A stretch of 64,000 nt of DNA from Tetragonia tetragonoides. Lineage: Eukaryota > Streptophyta > Magnoliopsida > Caryophyllales > Aizoaceae. The stretch is taken from NCBI GenBank assembly GCA_038025085.1, contig CM076148.1, forward strand, positions 37,965,691 to 38,029,690. The letters are read 5' to 3'. The translations under genes and the position numbers were made by a program. Under the pieces are notes generated by a model that was not told the DNA's origin, searched no databases, and saw nothing but the letters and a program-made list of their open reading frames with translations. The number at the start of each line of letters is the position of its first letter. The stretch's first letter is position 1. Shown in pieces: positions 10,791 through 23,885 of the stretch.

Positions 10791-10863
10791 GGGGATGTAG
10801 CTCAAATGGTAGAGCGCTCGCTTTGCATGCGAGAGGCACGGGGTTCGATCCCCCGCATCTCCA
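10791..10863 (+). tRNA. tRNA-Ala (UGC), second copy
   Basis: Identical to the tRNA-Ala at 9399-9471 over all 73 nt (anticodon TGC). It is followed directly by a T6 terminator, and ACAAAC lies just upstream. The flanking DNA does not resemble that of the first copy. Confidence 0.97.
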
Positions 10864-12290
10864 TTTTTTCCCCCTTTTTTTATAAATTAGTTTTTCTTAT
10901 TCATTTATTTTGTTTTATCAAACTTGCCAAGTCTGTAAACAACAAGCATAATGGTGAAACAAAATATTGCCCTGAAAGTAGTTGACAGTTGAAAGTTCAA
11001 ACTCTAGTTCCAATTTAAAGGTGTTTCTTCTGAGTACAATTTTTATCTCACTTTCAAAATCTGTAACGAAAATGGTAAATAGTATTCTTCGATTTATGAC
11101 TGTGCAATCCGTAATAGCCAAGATGAAGATTACTTCAAGCGAGTGTACCTGTATGACTGTATCCTGTACGAAATTGTAGTGAATTTTCGAATCACCGTAA
11201 ATCCATTTTGTCATCTAAACAACTTTGCACTTTTCTATTTCTTACACTTCCTATATTTCTCATTGTCAACCAAACAACCACTAGATGGAAAAGAAGAAAG
11301 GAGGAGGGAAAAAGGCATTAATATAGCAACTTAGCAAGTAGTACATTGCTTGAGCAGCCAAGGAATGATTGAAAAACTGAGCTTCATTCTTCCACTCAGA
11401 AGAAAACAGAGATGTAATAACCTGTTACATTTCGTGGTTGCCTAAATGCTTTCTTCCGAAAATCGTAGTTCACCATTACAGAGACCATTACCAAAAAAAT
11501 GAAAAAAAAAAAAAAATCAAGGGAAAAAAAAAAGGAGAACCAAAACCTTGTGGAAAGAAAAGGAAAAAAATAAATGATTGCTACAAAATGCCTTGCCAAA
11601 AAAATTTGCAGCTACTTTCTGCTATGAATAATATGTCCTAATCTACAACTTCCGGACCTGTCTGGAGTTAAGGATAGAAATCCGCCAGTTAATCAAGAAC
11701 CCGAGCAGCTTCTATATATAAGGTCCTGTAAACTCTGCCCTGCAATCAATAGCGCCAATCATGTTAGTTGGCTGGCACGATATGACTCAGAACCTCTCAA
11801 AAATTTCCTAAGAGAAAGGAGTAAATCGAATTTCATGTGTGGCCTTAAACAGACAAATTTATGAAATTATTGTCAATTATTCAAAATTTGCACTATCAGG
11901 GATCATTAATAGTCTAAAAGCCATGAGAAATCTCAACTAGTGAAAGTGAAAGTTCAGCATTGCTGTAAGTGAATACATGGTTAAAGCAGAAGTCAACAGG
12001 ACTGTATAGTGTATACCCTTTTTTAGAAGTAAATTCAGAATAGTATTTATAAGTTCTAATGATTAGTAATGCTGGACGAATAATTATCATATATATGCAA
12101 GGCAAAGCGAAAACCCTTTCATCTGATTAATTGCTAAGGGCACTGTAGAGACCATAGAGGGTATTCATAGTTCACAGAGAAGTCTCGATCACATGCATAT
12201 TTTATTTTCATGCCATGCACCTTGATTAAGCAATTACCAGAGGTGACATTCAAAGGCCTGTGCTGTGTGAAGCTCCTGATGGCAATTTGG
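10864..12290. other. intergenic and 3' flank of methyltransferase
   Basis: No gene recognised. The part nearest 12290 is presumably the 3' UTR of the methyltransferase on the minus strand. An A-rich stretch at 11490-11575 gives only low-complexity open frames. Confidence 0.4.
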
Positions 12291-15200
12291 TTAGTTTCTC
12301 AAGAAAGGCTTTTGGCAAACAAGCAATCGCTGATCACTGCCATTCTGGGGGTCAATCACTCTTGCTTCCCAACGGATCTGGGTAGCATGCGATCGTGCCA
12401 TCTCTATCGCTCCAACATTATCAGAGAAGACCACCCAACCCTAGTAAGGAATTACAAATTTCATGTCAAAATCAAAATTTACTAGATTAGTAACAATTTT
12501 AGCCAGCAATGCAAAATACCAAAACACAAACTTATACAATAGTTGTATCGACGCACACAGAGAGGAATATATATTGCAAGAGGGTATCGCTTAGTACTGT
12601 AGTATTATTCTGTAACTTTAAATACAATTCATATTCTTCCACCCTACAGGCTACACCCACACTCCCAAATTTATAAATACAGACATATTGACAGAAAGAA
12701 GAAGAAATTACTGGTTTAAGTAAGTTTATCTTTAGCATCATTAACTCCAGAGGCTAATAATGAGAGCAGAGAAGTCGATAAAACAAAAAAAGACAAAAGC
12801 TTCTTGCAGGACTACAAACAAGGATAGCAAGTTGTACCTCCGGCCTTAGAATTCTATCCATCTCCAAGAATAAGTCCATCATACTACATCTTTCTGAACT
12901 CAGATGTGAGAGAAGCCCATTGGCATGAAGCATGTCATAGGTCCGAGGATATGTAGGGAAAGGTTCGCACCTGAGAATCAAGATTCACGACAAACATGAA
13001 GTGAGTGCCATCTAGTATGTCTGTCGGGCTCAACATTTCAAATGAAGATCCACACCCCAGCTAATGCAAATCAGCCTTCATTAATGAAGTTCTCATAGCA
13101 AACTGAATTTATACTTGACCATTAAGGGTGGAATAAGAATTAGCATCATTACACTGGGAGAAACTTAAGGAATTTCTTTGCCAACATTTTAAATTATTAA
13201 TGATCAACTAATATAGATTGATCAAGAAAAGCCTTTTCACCGTTCCTTGTTTGCCATACATCCAACCAGCAATTGGTAATAACTGTAGTAAGATTCTTAT
13301 GAGATTATGTAAGTCGGAAATCAAACTAGATTTTGGTGTAAAATGCTAACACAACTCCGTTGGAGTTCACAATTGTAGAGAGGGAGATAGAACTCTACCA
13401 GTCATGCAAGACACCAGCAAAACCTTGATCGAGAATGAGGGGAAGTGTGTTGCGACTCCCAACAGGCACAACATTCATGACCCATGCTGATTTCTTCCCA
13501 TCCAAAAATGCAGCATTTAGACCACCATAACGAGCATTCATGTCCATCACATTGCGTACCATGTTGTATGGAGGTATTGGGTCTTCATCACCTGGCCGTT
13601 TTGGATGGTCAGAGAATATCAAGGGGGTCAGCAACGACCAATAATTTCGAAGAGCTGATTTCCAAATTTCTCTGTCCTCATAAAACTCTCCCGATTGAAC
13701 ACCTGCAGAAACAAAAAAGGGTCAGCAAAGTATGAAGAAATTATTTAGACAGCAAGGCTATTATTGGAGCAATACTTTCCATGAACTTCAACTTCTTCAG
13801 CAGTCAACCGAGAACCATTGGACCTGTTATGAATGGGAATCCATCTTTTACTGCTCGTCCCACTGATGCATTTGACAAGAGAGTGGTAATATGACTGACT
13901 AGCATGCTCTTCCTGACAAAGAGGCACCCCATGCTTCCTATAGTAATAAACAAATAAATAAATAAGAGAGAGCAAAACCATTTAGCAGATTGGTAGATTA
14001 ACAAAAAAAAAATTATATGATCAGATTGATCACCACAATATGAATTTGAAGCACTAAGTTCACATATTCCACTGCAAAAGCCTAACAAGATAGCTATAGA
14101 ATCCACATAACCAAGATGATGCACATCAACAAGGGGGAATATCAGCTGCTGTCCTCACCTGGATGCATAGCAATGTACATCAGCTGTTTTCTGCCATAGA
14201 AAAGTTTCATCTTGCTGATCTAGGAGACTCCAACAAATCTTTTGAGTAAAATCCTCAATGGCTGTCAACATGTTGCCTTTCTTCATAGCCAACAAGCCTC
14301 CTTGTATCTTCACCACAGGAGAAGTTAACACAAAGTAACCTCCAGGCTTGAGTACCCGGTCCACCTCAAGAATAAACATCCCATCTGTTTCACAAGACCA
14401 TTTTTAGGGTAAATATATGCACAACAGTTGAGGATACAATATGCAAGGGTCACTTATCCCAATAGACATCTTAGCAGAGGTAATTTTCATCTTTATCATC
14501 AATATCTACTTAACAGTCAATATGTTAGGCAAGACAATACTGTCACTATCCTCAGCAGAGAATTACAACCACCTGACACAATACAGGATTGAACGACCTT
14601 AGACCACAAGAAGAGTAATGGCAAAGAAGTTGGAGATGCAGCTTCTGTATTATTTGCTCCATTTGCTTGGGATGTCATATGAAGTTTTGAATTTATCTTT
14701 TCACATGAAATAGACTGACTTTTCACAGTTGTATCTATGTTAACACAATCTCTAAGACAAAATTGAACATTCATCAATGGTAGCTGAACATCACTTTAAT
14801 TTATCAAGACAGTCTCAAGTCTCATCTTTTTACTTCTACTGACAGCCATGTAATTTTTTACCATCACAATTACTCTAGAAGTCTCACATCAGCCAGCTGA
14901 CTAAGCCATGTGGACTAACACATACATAAATACTTCAGGACCAAGGATATTTACAGGCGGGATTGTTATAAGCTAAAGCCTAAATGGTTAATAAATGGTT
15001 CTCCAGGGTCAACTGCCATAGCAATCACTAGTTCAAGACTGTCATTCAAACTACTAGTTCAATATTTTGTTAAAAGAAATTTAATGAGAAAACAGAGACA
15101 GAGAAAATAATAATAATAAATGTGAGTTTATTGATCTCCGTTGGATTTATTTGCCCCCAAAACATATAGAGTGACCACCACACAGATCCTTGTCAATAAC

Positions 15201-17246
15201 AATGAATGAATGACATACTCCAGAGAAAAATTACATCAAATTAAATTATTGTCTAGGCATTGATCTAAGACAACCACAGAAAACCTATCGGATGCAGTAA
15301 TCCATCTATTCACCGGAATTTGTTTCAACCACCCTCGTGCTATTCCCAATTTCCCTCTAACACATAAATCCATGGTGAAATTTAAAGAATTCCCCCTTCA
15401 GATGAAGCACGTCTCACGCCATTACATTGGCGAAACAAAACAACAGAATATCCTAAGTATTGATGTGTTGATAACCATGGAAACAAAAGGGCGAACAGAC
15501 AACTATTAACGCTAGAAACTGATCATCTCGTGACTATAAAGCAAATTTGAAAGAGAATAACCACATTTCCAAATAGACTGTTACAGAAAGCTAATCTTCA
15601 CCTAAGTGCCGAAGTTCCTAAATTAATAGTTCTCCAAGCAACACTACTAAATGTACCTAGACACATCCTTCTGATCCCCTGTGAATTACGTGCATAAAAT
15701 CACTTACAACTTTTTAAGCATCAAGAACATCCATTTTTAGAATCCAAAATTAGTACAATGGTTGATATAAACGGTTTTCCCTTTCTGGAATTATGATGGA
15801 GAAAATAACCCCTTTTGGCCTTCCCTGATAACTTCAAGTATTCTATCTTTTTCAGATGCGAAAAGTTTTTTCTTTCTGACTTCTTTTCTATGGAATGGCA
15901 CAACAAGAAGATGGATAATCTGCCAAGTATTACTATGCACCAGGAAAAGGCTACCTGGTAGACTGGCGTCCAGACCATGAAAGAGAAAAGTTAATGAGGA
16001 AACCAAGTGAATGAGGTATAACCTTTTCCATCCCAATCAATACCACATTGAGCACAGTGAACCATGTCGAATGACAATGACGGATATGGAAGTTGCTTAG
16101 ATATAAAGTTGCCTATCACTGCTGGCAGACCTCTCTCAAGGGCCAATTGAACTTGGCTACCAGTCACTTCATATGCGGCAATACAAACAGGCATTACTTT
16201 TAGTGAGACCAAATGGGCTCCAAAGCTCCCAAAACCACAGCCAATATCAAGAACAGTCTGCACCTGTAGTAGTGAAAACAAATATATCAGCTTCCTGAAA
16301 GACATCATTTCATTCTTTCCAGGACACAGAGGCAAGGTATCATAGTTACACTTCCCGCCACATTTATTATTAGAAACAACAGATAGAAGAGCATATATCT
16401 TCCACTCTTAGATTTGTAACAGCGTAACCCGTATATAAAGCTGAATTCACATGCGATTTATTGCCAAAGAAATAAAGGGATGTAAAAGACTTACACCAGC
16501 TTGAAGAAAGTCCGAGTCACTGCCCAGCCCTATCATCTCTGCAAGTTGGCGAGAATAATCCTTGACACCATCGAAGATCAACCCATCATCATTGTGAAAA
16601 GCAATTTGGTTTTCTTCCAATAGCATCATCCTAGCAAAATCCAAGGTGCAATATGATTTCAATATCAAAATACTAAGTGCCGCGATGACTATATAAAACT
16701 AACTTTATATAAGAGCAAGTTGTACCTCTTTGTCATGCTTCCAGAAGAAAGGAATTGGTCTTTAGTGATCTTCACATTTCCACTCCAAATGACATCCCGA
16801 CCAGCAGGCCATCGCAACGGAATCTTATACTCCTTAGGAGGCCGAACCAAACACCGCTCTTCATTCCTCGACAACTCACAATGCCGATCAAATTCCTCCC
16901 CGTCCTTGAACCCCGCCAACAAATTCGCACTCACATTATAACATGGCACATAAATTTCCCTCTCCTTCCCACAAAGGGGAAGCTCCTTTTGCCTACTATA
17001 AGTCCCCGACGTAAGAAACCTTAAATCGAAATAATCAACCACCGCTTGCTCCTTCAACTTCCTATAATTGGTATAAACATCTGGCAACCGAGGTGCCGAT
17101 AACGAATTGAACTCTATTGACGACGACGAGGACGAGCTTAAAAGAGCAACTAGTACAAGTATACTAATGATGCACAAAAGGAACCAATTATGGCGCAGTT
17201 TGTGACCAAATATGAGCGACAATTTGTTCAACCAAGACCTTCTCAT
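12291..17246 (-). CDS. QUA2-like pectin methyltransferase (PMT4/PMT5 type)
   Basis: Type II Golgi membrane protein of the plant-specific S-adenosylmethionine-dependent PMT (DUF248) family; QUASIMODO2-like members act in homogalacturonan formation and cell adhesion. Exons: 17246-16726, 16630-16495, 16263-16023, 14384-14159, 13937-13780, 13702-13399, 12970-12838 and 12440-12291. If spliced as in relatives, this gives about 622 aa. A short cytosolic tail is followed by a membrane anchor at about residues 21-40. The SAM-binding motif [15 protein letters not shown] is at about 223-237. Other family marks are [49 protein letters not shown] and [12 protein letters not shown]. The start ATG at 17244-17246 matches MRxSW of PMT4/5. 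Oddity: the donor after exon 5 reads CATG|GAAAGT where the phase-1 site should be GT; the nearby GTATTG site would shift the frame into a stop early in exon 6. A 5'-UTR intron with donor near 17526 is likely. Confidence 0.92.
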
Positions 17247-17902
17247 GTCCAATTTCTACCAACCCCACCTTTAACAGCTCATCTGATACCCAATTTTCTC
17301 AGTTTATCAACAAATTCTTAAAATCACAAATCACCCCAAATCTCCCAGAATTGCGAGTATCATAACAATGCCTATAAAATAACAATTTCACAAATAAACA
17401 ATACGAGTAGTTTGCAAATTAATTGACAAATAATTCAACAACAACCAAAAAATAAACTTTTCCAGTGATTTAACATTGAATTAGCTCCAATTAACGGAAT
17501 TAATACATTATAAAATTTAAATCTTACCTCAAATTTGTCAGATTTCGGATTTGTGTCTTCAGATCACAGTTTCAGTTACACACTTGTCTTTTCTCCTCCT
17601 TTATAATAACTTCAATTTCAATTAAAACTACAAATGAAAACCTCGAAGTTTCGCAATGGAAGCTCCTAGGTTTCGAGAAATGCGATCTCCGAATTTTAGG
17701 ATCCAACAAAACTTTCTTAAAATCACATCAAAATTGGAGAATGTGATCACTGTTCTTCCGAAAAAAGAAAAACTCAATGTGACATTTAACAAAAATAATA
17801 CTCGGACACACACACAAAAAAAAACGAAACGAAAAGAAACTCAGACACAGAAATCAGAGAGAGAGAGATCAGAGAGTATAATGAGAGCTTGGATACAGCA
17901 AT

Positions 17903-17907
<5 letters not shown>

Positions 17908-17952
<45 letters not shown>
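17908..17952. repeat. (GA)n microsatellite
   Basis: About 45 bp of GA dinucleotides upstream of the methyltransferase 5' UTR (CT-rich on its coding strand), a frequent feature of plant promoters and leaders. Confidence 0.9.
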
Positions 17953-17953
<1 letters not shown>

Positions 17954-18380
17954 TTCAGTGAAAATCGGATATTTCGGTTTTTTGGTTTGGAATTTTTATT
18001 TATTGTGTTAGAGTGTGTGTGCAATAATTTTTATTTTTTTTTATTTTTTGATTTTTCAGATCCAAAGAAGAACAGAGAAAATGAGGGAGAGAGATTAGAA
18101 AAGAGACAAACAAGAAAACAACAGCCAACACAACAGGAAACGCAGGATTATTTATTGTTTTTAAAATTTTAGTTTTTTGTCTTTTATGGACCATTTCTTC
18201 AGCAATTTATTAAGTTGTGATAAATTAATTAATTGAACAAATAATTAAGTTGAGGAATAATAGATTTTGTTCGCAATTTATGTCATTGACCATGTTTCAA
18301 CATATTGATCAATGATTCGAAAATTCGAAATCAATAATCTTACTACATTGTAATATTAAATAATAATTAATGATTAAATA

Positions 18381-18590
18381 GGTTCAGTTTGGGGTGGTTG
18401 CGAGTTGCAAGTTTTTTGTTTTCAAATTTTCTTTATTTACTTATAGAATTTTATTTAGCTCTAAAATTTTTTTCCTATTATAGTTGTCTACTTTATTTTT
18501 GAAACAGACAACTGGAAACCAAAAATTGTGGTTTCCAAAAATTAGTTTTTAGTTTTAAAAAAAACTCAAAACCACCCCGAACGGCAGCTA
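18381..18590. mobile_element. hAT-like MITE, copy 1
   Basis: Inverted ends: the left is GTTCAGTTTGGGGTGGTT and the right, reversed, is GCCGTTCGGGGTGGTTTTGAG with matches in GTTxxGTTxGGGGTGGTT. The interior has GCGAGTTGCAAGTTTTT and a mirrored AAACTCAAAACCA. A second copy sits at 62471-62697, in the second beta-glucosidase gene. No clean target duplication was seen. Confidence 0.6.
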
Positions 18591-20129
18591 AATGAATGGA
18601 TTTTATTGGCAGTCTATATTCTATAACATTGACATTAACATCAATCACGTACTAAAGAGTATCAGCCCTCAAAAAAATGTACTAAGAGTATCAGCCCTCA
18701 AAAAATATACTAGGAGTATCAATTACTATTTTTTTAAAAAAATGAGTTCACTATGGAAGCTTGGATCTTCTTTCAAGCTATAACATAGTTAGGGTATGTT
18801 TTCTTCAAGTGCAGGATAGTGAAAAAAGAAACGAAACATCGTGATGTGAATAATAAAACAAAATGTGAGATAAAATGAATTATAAAAATAGTGTAACTTG
18901 AATCGAAACTGCGCGGAATAGAGCAATTAGCAGCATGAAAACGACAAAAGAACAAGGATTCACACTCTACAACTCTCAAGACAATGTATGGCCTTGATAA
19001 TTTACAAGATAAAAAATAATTTATATGCATGGTCATTAATTTGTCCTAACAATGGCTTTGATGCCAAAATTGGGAATATCGGAGGTCAATTATATAACAT
19101 TTTTGTTGAAGCACAAATGAAACAAACATGGGAACTATGGGTGCATTCTTTAGAACTTATACGGCCAGTTCAGTTTATCAATTAATTCAGTGTCTTTTAG
19201 TTCAGTTAATTGATGTTCAGTTTAGTGAGGCTGAGTTTAGAAACATACTTTTTGTAGCACATCTCAAATTGTGTTCAATTCAGTTCATTGTTGTCTAATT
19301 CAATGTGGTGTCCAGTTCAATGGTATTGAATTCAACTCATTTCAACCCTAAAACAACACACCTTATACATTTAATTGATAATGCCTAGACAAGAGCATAG
19401 AATATGCGACAACAATGGTAATACCCTAAGATAAGTTTGCAAGGTGCAAAGGAGAGCGGAGCCATAATTTTATTCACGCAAGCAATATAAATTCACACTA
19501 GGTCAATAGTTATAAAATAAAAAAGACAAAAAAGGAATGGTTAAGATCAAATTGAGGCACAAGTTTAGAAGCTTTAATTCATTCAAACCAGTTCAACTTT
19601 TTTTTGGTGCAACGTTAAGCCAATGTATCAACATTCGACCAACATGTAATTTGTTGTTATTTTAGGTGTAACATGTAATTTGGTATAAGGAGTTTGATCA
19701 TGTGAGTATGATAGGAGAATTTTTTTTCTTTTATCTGATTTGGTTGAGTCTTATTTATTTCAATTCGTTGAAATACTTTTTATCTAACATATTATTAATG
19801 AATTTAATTCATTTCAGTGACTAAAAGAGGCTAATTTGGTGCATGATCTTGTTCATAGTTCATTAAATCTCACCTAAATTCAAAGATAACATACATGATC
19901 TCGTACCTAGTTTAATTCATTTCAATTTAGATATTCAATATCCTAAAATAGAATACACCTCTAGTCCATGGAAATTAAGTTATTTGTCTTAAATCAATTT
20001 ATGATTATTCACATCCACTATAATAATGGTATAACTACAAAGAAATACGAGTAGTATTGAATGTTTGAATATAGTAACTGAGTACTAATGTTGTAGAAAT
20101 ATGAATGCTAAATCAGTGGAATTCTTATG
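18591..20129. other. intergenic, nothing recognised
   Basis: AT-rich DNA with no supported gene. Stretches rich in 'CAGTTCAGTT' and 'TTCAATTCAG' (about 19160-19340 and 19570-19950) look like decayed repeats. Confidence 0.4.
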
Positions 20130-20417
20130 ATGTGTTCTTTTTTTACTTATTGTATCTTACCTAATTATTGAAAATAAGTGGTAAATTTTTACTCAATCAG
20201 TGTGAATCAGTGGCTAGAACTTACTGAATCAGTGAGAATCAGTGACAAGACATTACTCAATCAGTGGAAATCAGTGACAAGACCCACATTCCTACTCACA
20301 GAATCAGTGACAGGACCTTATTAAATCAGTGAGAATCAGTAAAATAATCTTACGCAATTAGTGAAAATCAATGACATTACCTTATCCAATTAGTAAGAAT
20401 TAATGGAAAAGAACACA
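20130..20417. mobile_element. MITE with tandem AATCAGTGA repeats
   Basis: Ends TGTGTTCTTTTTTTACTTATTG and, reversed, TGTGTTCTTTTCCATTAATTC. Between them are seven or more imperfect units of AATCAGTGAxAATCAGTGACA with AGACCTTACT. It is the same family as 7708-8263 in the opposite orientation, here without a nested insertion. Confidence 0.7.
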
Positions 20418-22472
20418 AGCTTGGAGTGAGTGAGTGAGTTTGTTAGTAGCTAATAAATGACATTCAGTCATTCACCACGTTTCCGTTAAATATAATTTTC
20501 ACGTTAATGCAACAATGCTCTGTATTGCTTGTAAGTGTTATACCCGTCTTTATTACGCCAACCAAGAATAGATATGCTACAGTGCAAGTACAGTCGGGAA
20601 TTGGAAAGAAAGGGAAAAAGCAATCCTCCATATCATTACGGCGCTGTCATCTTTTTCCAATTTTTGCCATAAACATAAGTGGGACCCACAAATGTTTACG
20701 GCTTTTTCATCCTTGGTGGGATTATACGTGGACGGTTCTGATCCATCCGACAATGTTTTTTAAATTATGGGGAACCACTAGTGTACAACTTTTTTCTATT
20801 TTTTGATCATTTGCTTTTCATTTTTCAATACATAAATGTTAGTCCCATACTTTTCAATGGAAAAATTTGTTAATTTATCACCATGAGCCACCACTTGGAA
20901 GCTTATAAACAAAGTGAACAATAATATGTCCAAAAGATATTGGCTCACTGATAAACAAGTTGCAACTTGTACTCATGAATTCAAATTTTCTGATAAGCAC
21001 ATACACAAATTAATTCGTAGAATATCCAAGACTCTGCGTTAGCAGGTACCCTTTAGTCACGTCCAAAGAAAAACTTGCCCCAAAAAAAAAAGTGAACAAT
21101 AATATTCAAGTTTATTTAGTTGAAGGAAATTTTTCTGCATAATTAATTGACATGTTTGATCTCGAAGCATATGATACGGTGGTAAAAATGAATTTATAAA
21201 GATAATATGGAGAATCGTCAATAAAAGGTTTCGAGTTTGATTCTTGTCTTCATACTTTAATAACTATAGATTTTGTTTTGTTAAATAAATAATTTATTCA
21301 TTTAATTATCTTAATTTTCCTATTGGTAGAAATTAAGTGACTTGGTTATTGATGGAGAATTTTTTTTAAAAATAATTATTTTGACAAGAAGTTCAGAAGA
21401 AGGATTTCTGAATTTAGACTAGTAGCTGTTGGACCACTTGCAGAGTCATTGTCAAAGTGATTTTTTATATATATATTTTTGATAATTTCATTGTCAAAAG
21501 TGATTATGGCAATTCACAACGGAAGAAATCATGTGGGGGCAAAAGAAAAGGATTGAATACAAGATACAAAACTGAACGTAATAATTGGTTGATTGTGTGA
21601 AGATTTTGTTCTTTTTAAAAATAGCAAACTACTCCTATCTATTTTCTTTTTTGGACCACGGAAAATTAAATCTCTGGCCTAATATACTCAAAGCAACGTC
21701 TTAGCAACAAAATCAAAAGCCGCAAGCACATATTCGCATAAATGGAAAAATATTTATTCGCTAGGCTGCACTGGCCTCATGTAGAAACGGCCTCATATAA
21801 GACCAATTATTTGACTTTTTGTAGTATAAAGACAAGTTTAAGAACGAAACACAAAGAAAGTTTAGTTCGCCAAAGAGATCTTGGCCTATTAGTTAAAATT
21901 GTTCTCGGATATGGATTTTGAGCTCGCATTTATAACTGAGTCAATACCAAACATTTTGATAATTATCAATTCATTAAAGCAACCCCTGACCCCAGAAGAA
22001 ATGCAGCTATAGGTTACATTATCATCAAGTCATTATCACATGACAGATTTCATTCCAAGCTCAAACTGCCAGCTAACTGTACTGAAGAGTGAAGAAAGCA
22101 CTTAATCATGATGAGCTGTATTAAGTGCAACCATGTTACTGTGACATTTGAGCCCCAAAACAAAACTTCTACTCCTAGTAACCCCAATCAGCAATCAACA
22201 GTTCAGAATTCTGTTACAATAGTATCCAATCAGTCTCCAGACTTTGCTGCTTTATTGAGGCAACTTGAACTTGAACTCTAGTTATGGTTATAATGTTACA
22301 GCAGCAATGCAGCATGAGTGGAAAAGAACGCACCCCAGTATAACTTGTGGAATGCCCGTTGCTACACAATTCTAACTAAACGAACTGCATCTCCATAAGG
22401 TTACTTTCTGAATATTCCTAGCTAGACCTCAATTTATTATCAGTACCTCTTATGCTATTCATAAGAATCTAC
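20418..22472. other. intergenic, nothing recognised
   Basis: No supported gene. The 99-codon open frame at 20507-20806 has no recognisable domain. TTTCGAGTTTGATTCTTGTC at about 21228 resembles a pol III B box, but no tRNA or clear SINE structure surrounds it. Confidence 0.4.
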
Positions 22473-22630
22473 CTAAAATGCAATCTTATCATCTTCTGAA
22501 ACAGAGCTCATATTGGCATACCTTTGATTGCAACCAAAGTAGAAGAAAGTTTTGTCAACAATCTCGACAGTTTGCTTAGAGTCTGAGTCTCTGAGAGCTT
22601 TGGCTAAGACCTGTTGCAGCAGTTTACTAT
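22473..22630 (-). other. possible unassigned terminal exon
   Basis: A 158-nt stretch downstream of THO7 on the same strand that looks coding: after an AG at 22632-22631 it reads openly as SKLLQQVLAKALRDSDSKQT, EIVDKTFFYFGCNQ and MSSVSEDDKIAF, then TAG at 22473-22475. Codon use and composition look protein-like, but I do not recognise the family. It could be an alternative last exon of THO7, the last exon of a lost gene, or chance. Confidence 0.3.
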
Positions 22631-22862
22631 CTAGTGCATGGCTGCCCACGTGTTGTCAACAATGGTATTTCCAGTAAAAAGAGTATATATCAAGGTTAAC
22701 AGCTGAAATACAAACAAGCAGGATTAGTGAGACTAACATTGAAATTTTTGAATGAGTATATAGAACCAATATCATGGGCTTAATAACTCTCAAGGAAATT
22801 GTACACCATTGTCACTAGGGTATTTCTGGTAACTAGTAAGCAACCAGTAACAAACTAAATTC

Positions 22863-23859
22863 CTAATCAATAGCCATGGCTTCTGCACCCCCATTATGAT
22901 ATTCCAGGCCACTCTTCTGCTCTTCGGAGAAACTTTTCATCTCTTCAAGTAGACTCTTCTGCTCTTCCTCTATGGTAGCCTGCAACTCATCCACCTACAG
23001 AAGGACACTCAGTGAAGTTATTGTTTGCTTGTTATACCACCCCAAGGCGGCACGGCCGGGTGTGTTATAATTGCATGTGCTTCAATCGGTTAAAGCTCTA
23101 TGTAATAACAAGGTAATTGCCTTGCAAAAATGGAAGTATATGGAATAGAATCTGCAACTATTGGGAGTTTCAATACAGGACTGAGACATATAATATAAGA
23201 ACAATTTGGAACAGGGACCAGTAAGCGGGGAGGAAACACGAAGCCCCAAGATGGAAAAATTGACATACCACATGTAACAGAAGCGCAAACTGTTTCTTGC
23301 GAAGCTCCAACAGTCTTGAAGAGGCTGTATTCTCTGCTTCAAGGGCTGCTATCTCTTTCTCAAGCTCTGCTATCATATTCTCTGTTTCTGACCTAGGTGG
23401 TTGCATGGCAATCAATTTCCTTATCGTCTCGCACTCCTCCTTGTGCTGTCTCTCAATCTTGCTTTCTTCAAGTAGTCTCTTTAGATCTTCAATTTCTGTT
23501 CGCACCTCAAGAATCTGGCTATTTATCTCATCATTCAACTCATTGAAATTCTCCTTCTCCCTCAAGTTTGCATCAATAACTGCTTTGCTTTTCAAGAGTG
23601 GAATCTCAAAGGTGGTAAGCTCCTGCAAAAAGGCTTTTGCAAGTCTCTCGCAGTCATTGTAGTTATCTGCATCCTTCTCAACCTCAAGGACAAAGCCATT
23701 GAATTTCTTCTGTAGCTTCTTCAGAGGAGGTTCACCTCGTGTGGTGGTTGTGCGTGTAAGAAGCCTGTGCTTTATGATTGCGTCATCTTCATTGGGACCA
23801 AAAGCATAGTGAGCAGCCACTGCCTCCCCCTTGCCCACAACCCTTCTTCCCTTCAACAT
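22863..23859 (-). CDS. THO7: THO complex subunit 7
   Basis: Subunit of the THO/TREX complex, which couples transcription to mRNA export and, in plants, to small-RNA pathways; nuclear. Two coding exons: 23859-23269 (197 codons) and 22994-22863 (43 codons plus TAG), giving 240 aa. Family marks: [70 protein letters not shown] and [20 protein letters not shown]. Residues from about 80 to 225 are heptad-rich and surely coiled coil. An in-frame TAA just upstream of ATG 23857-23859 supports this start. A 5'-UTR intron runs from acceptor TTTCAG at about 23886 to donor GAG|GTAAAA at about 25718, and holds a hAT-type MITE. Confidence 0.95.
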
Positions 23860-23885
23860 TTAAAAGAGCTGAATGTACCTTAACT

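Noticed and set aside
13745..14124. Open frames running past exon borders in the methyltransferase
   Set aside because: They read through introns; the exon phases and family motifs define the real exons.
20190..20410. Regular short repeats resembling a CRISPR array
   Set aside because: Repeats are imperfect, directly abutting without unique spacers, and bounded by MITE inverted ends; this is plant nuclear DNA.
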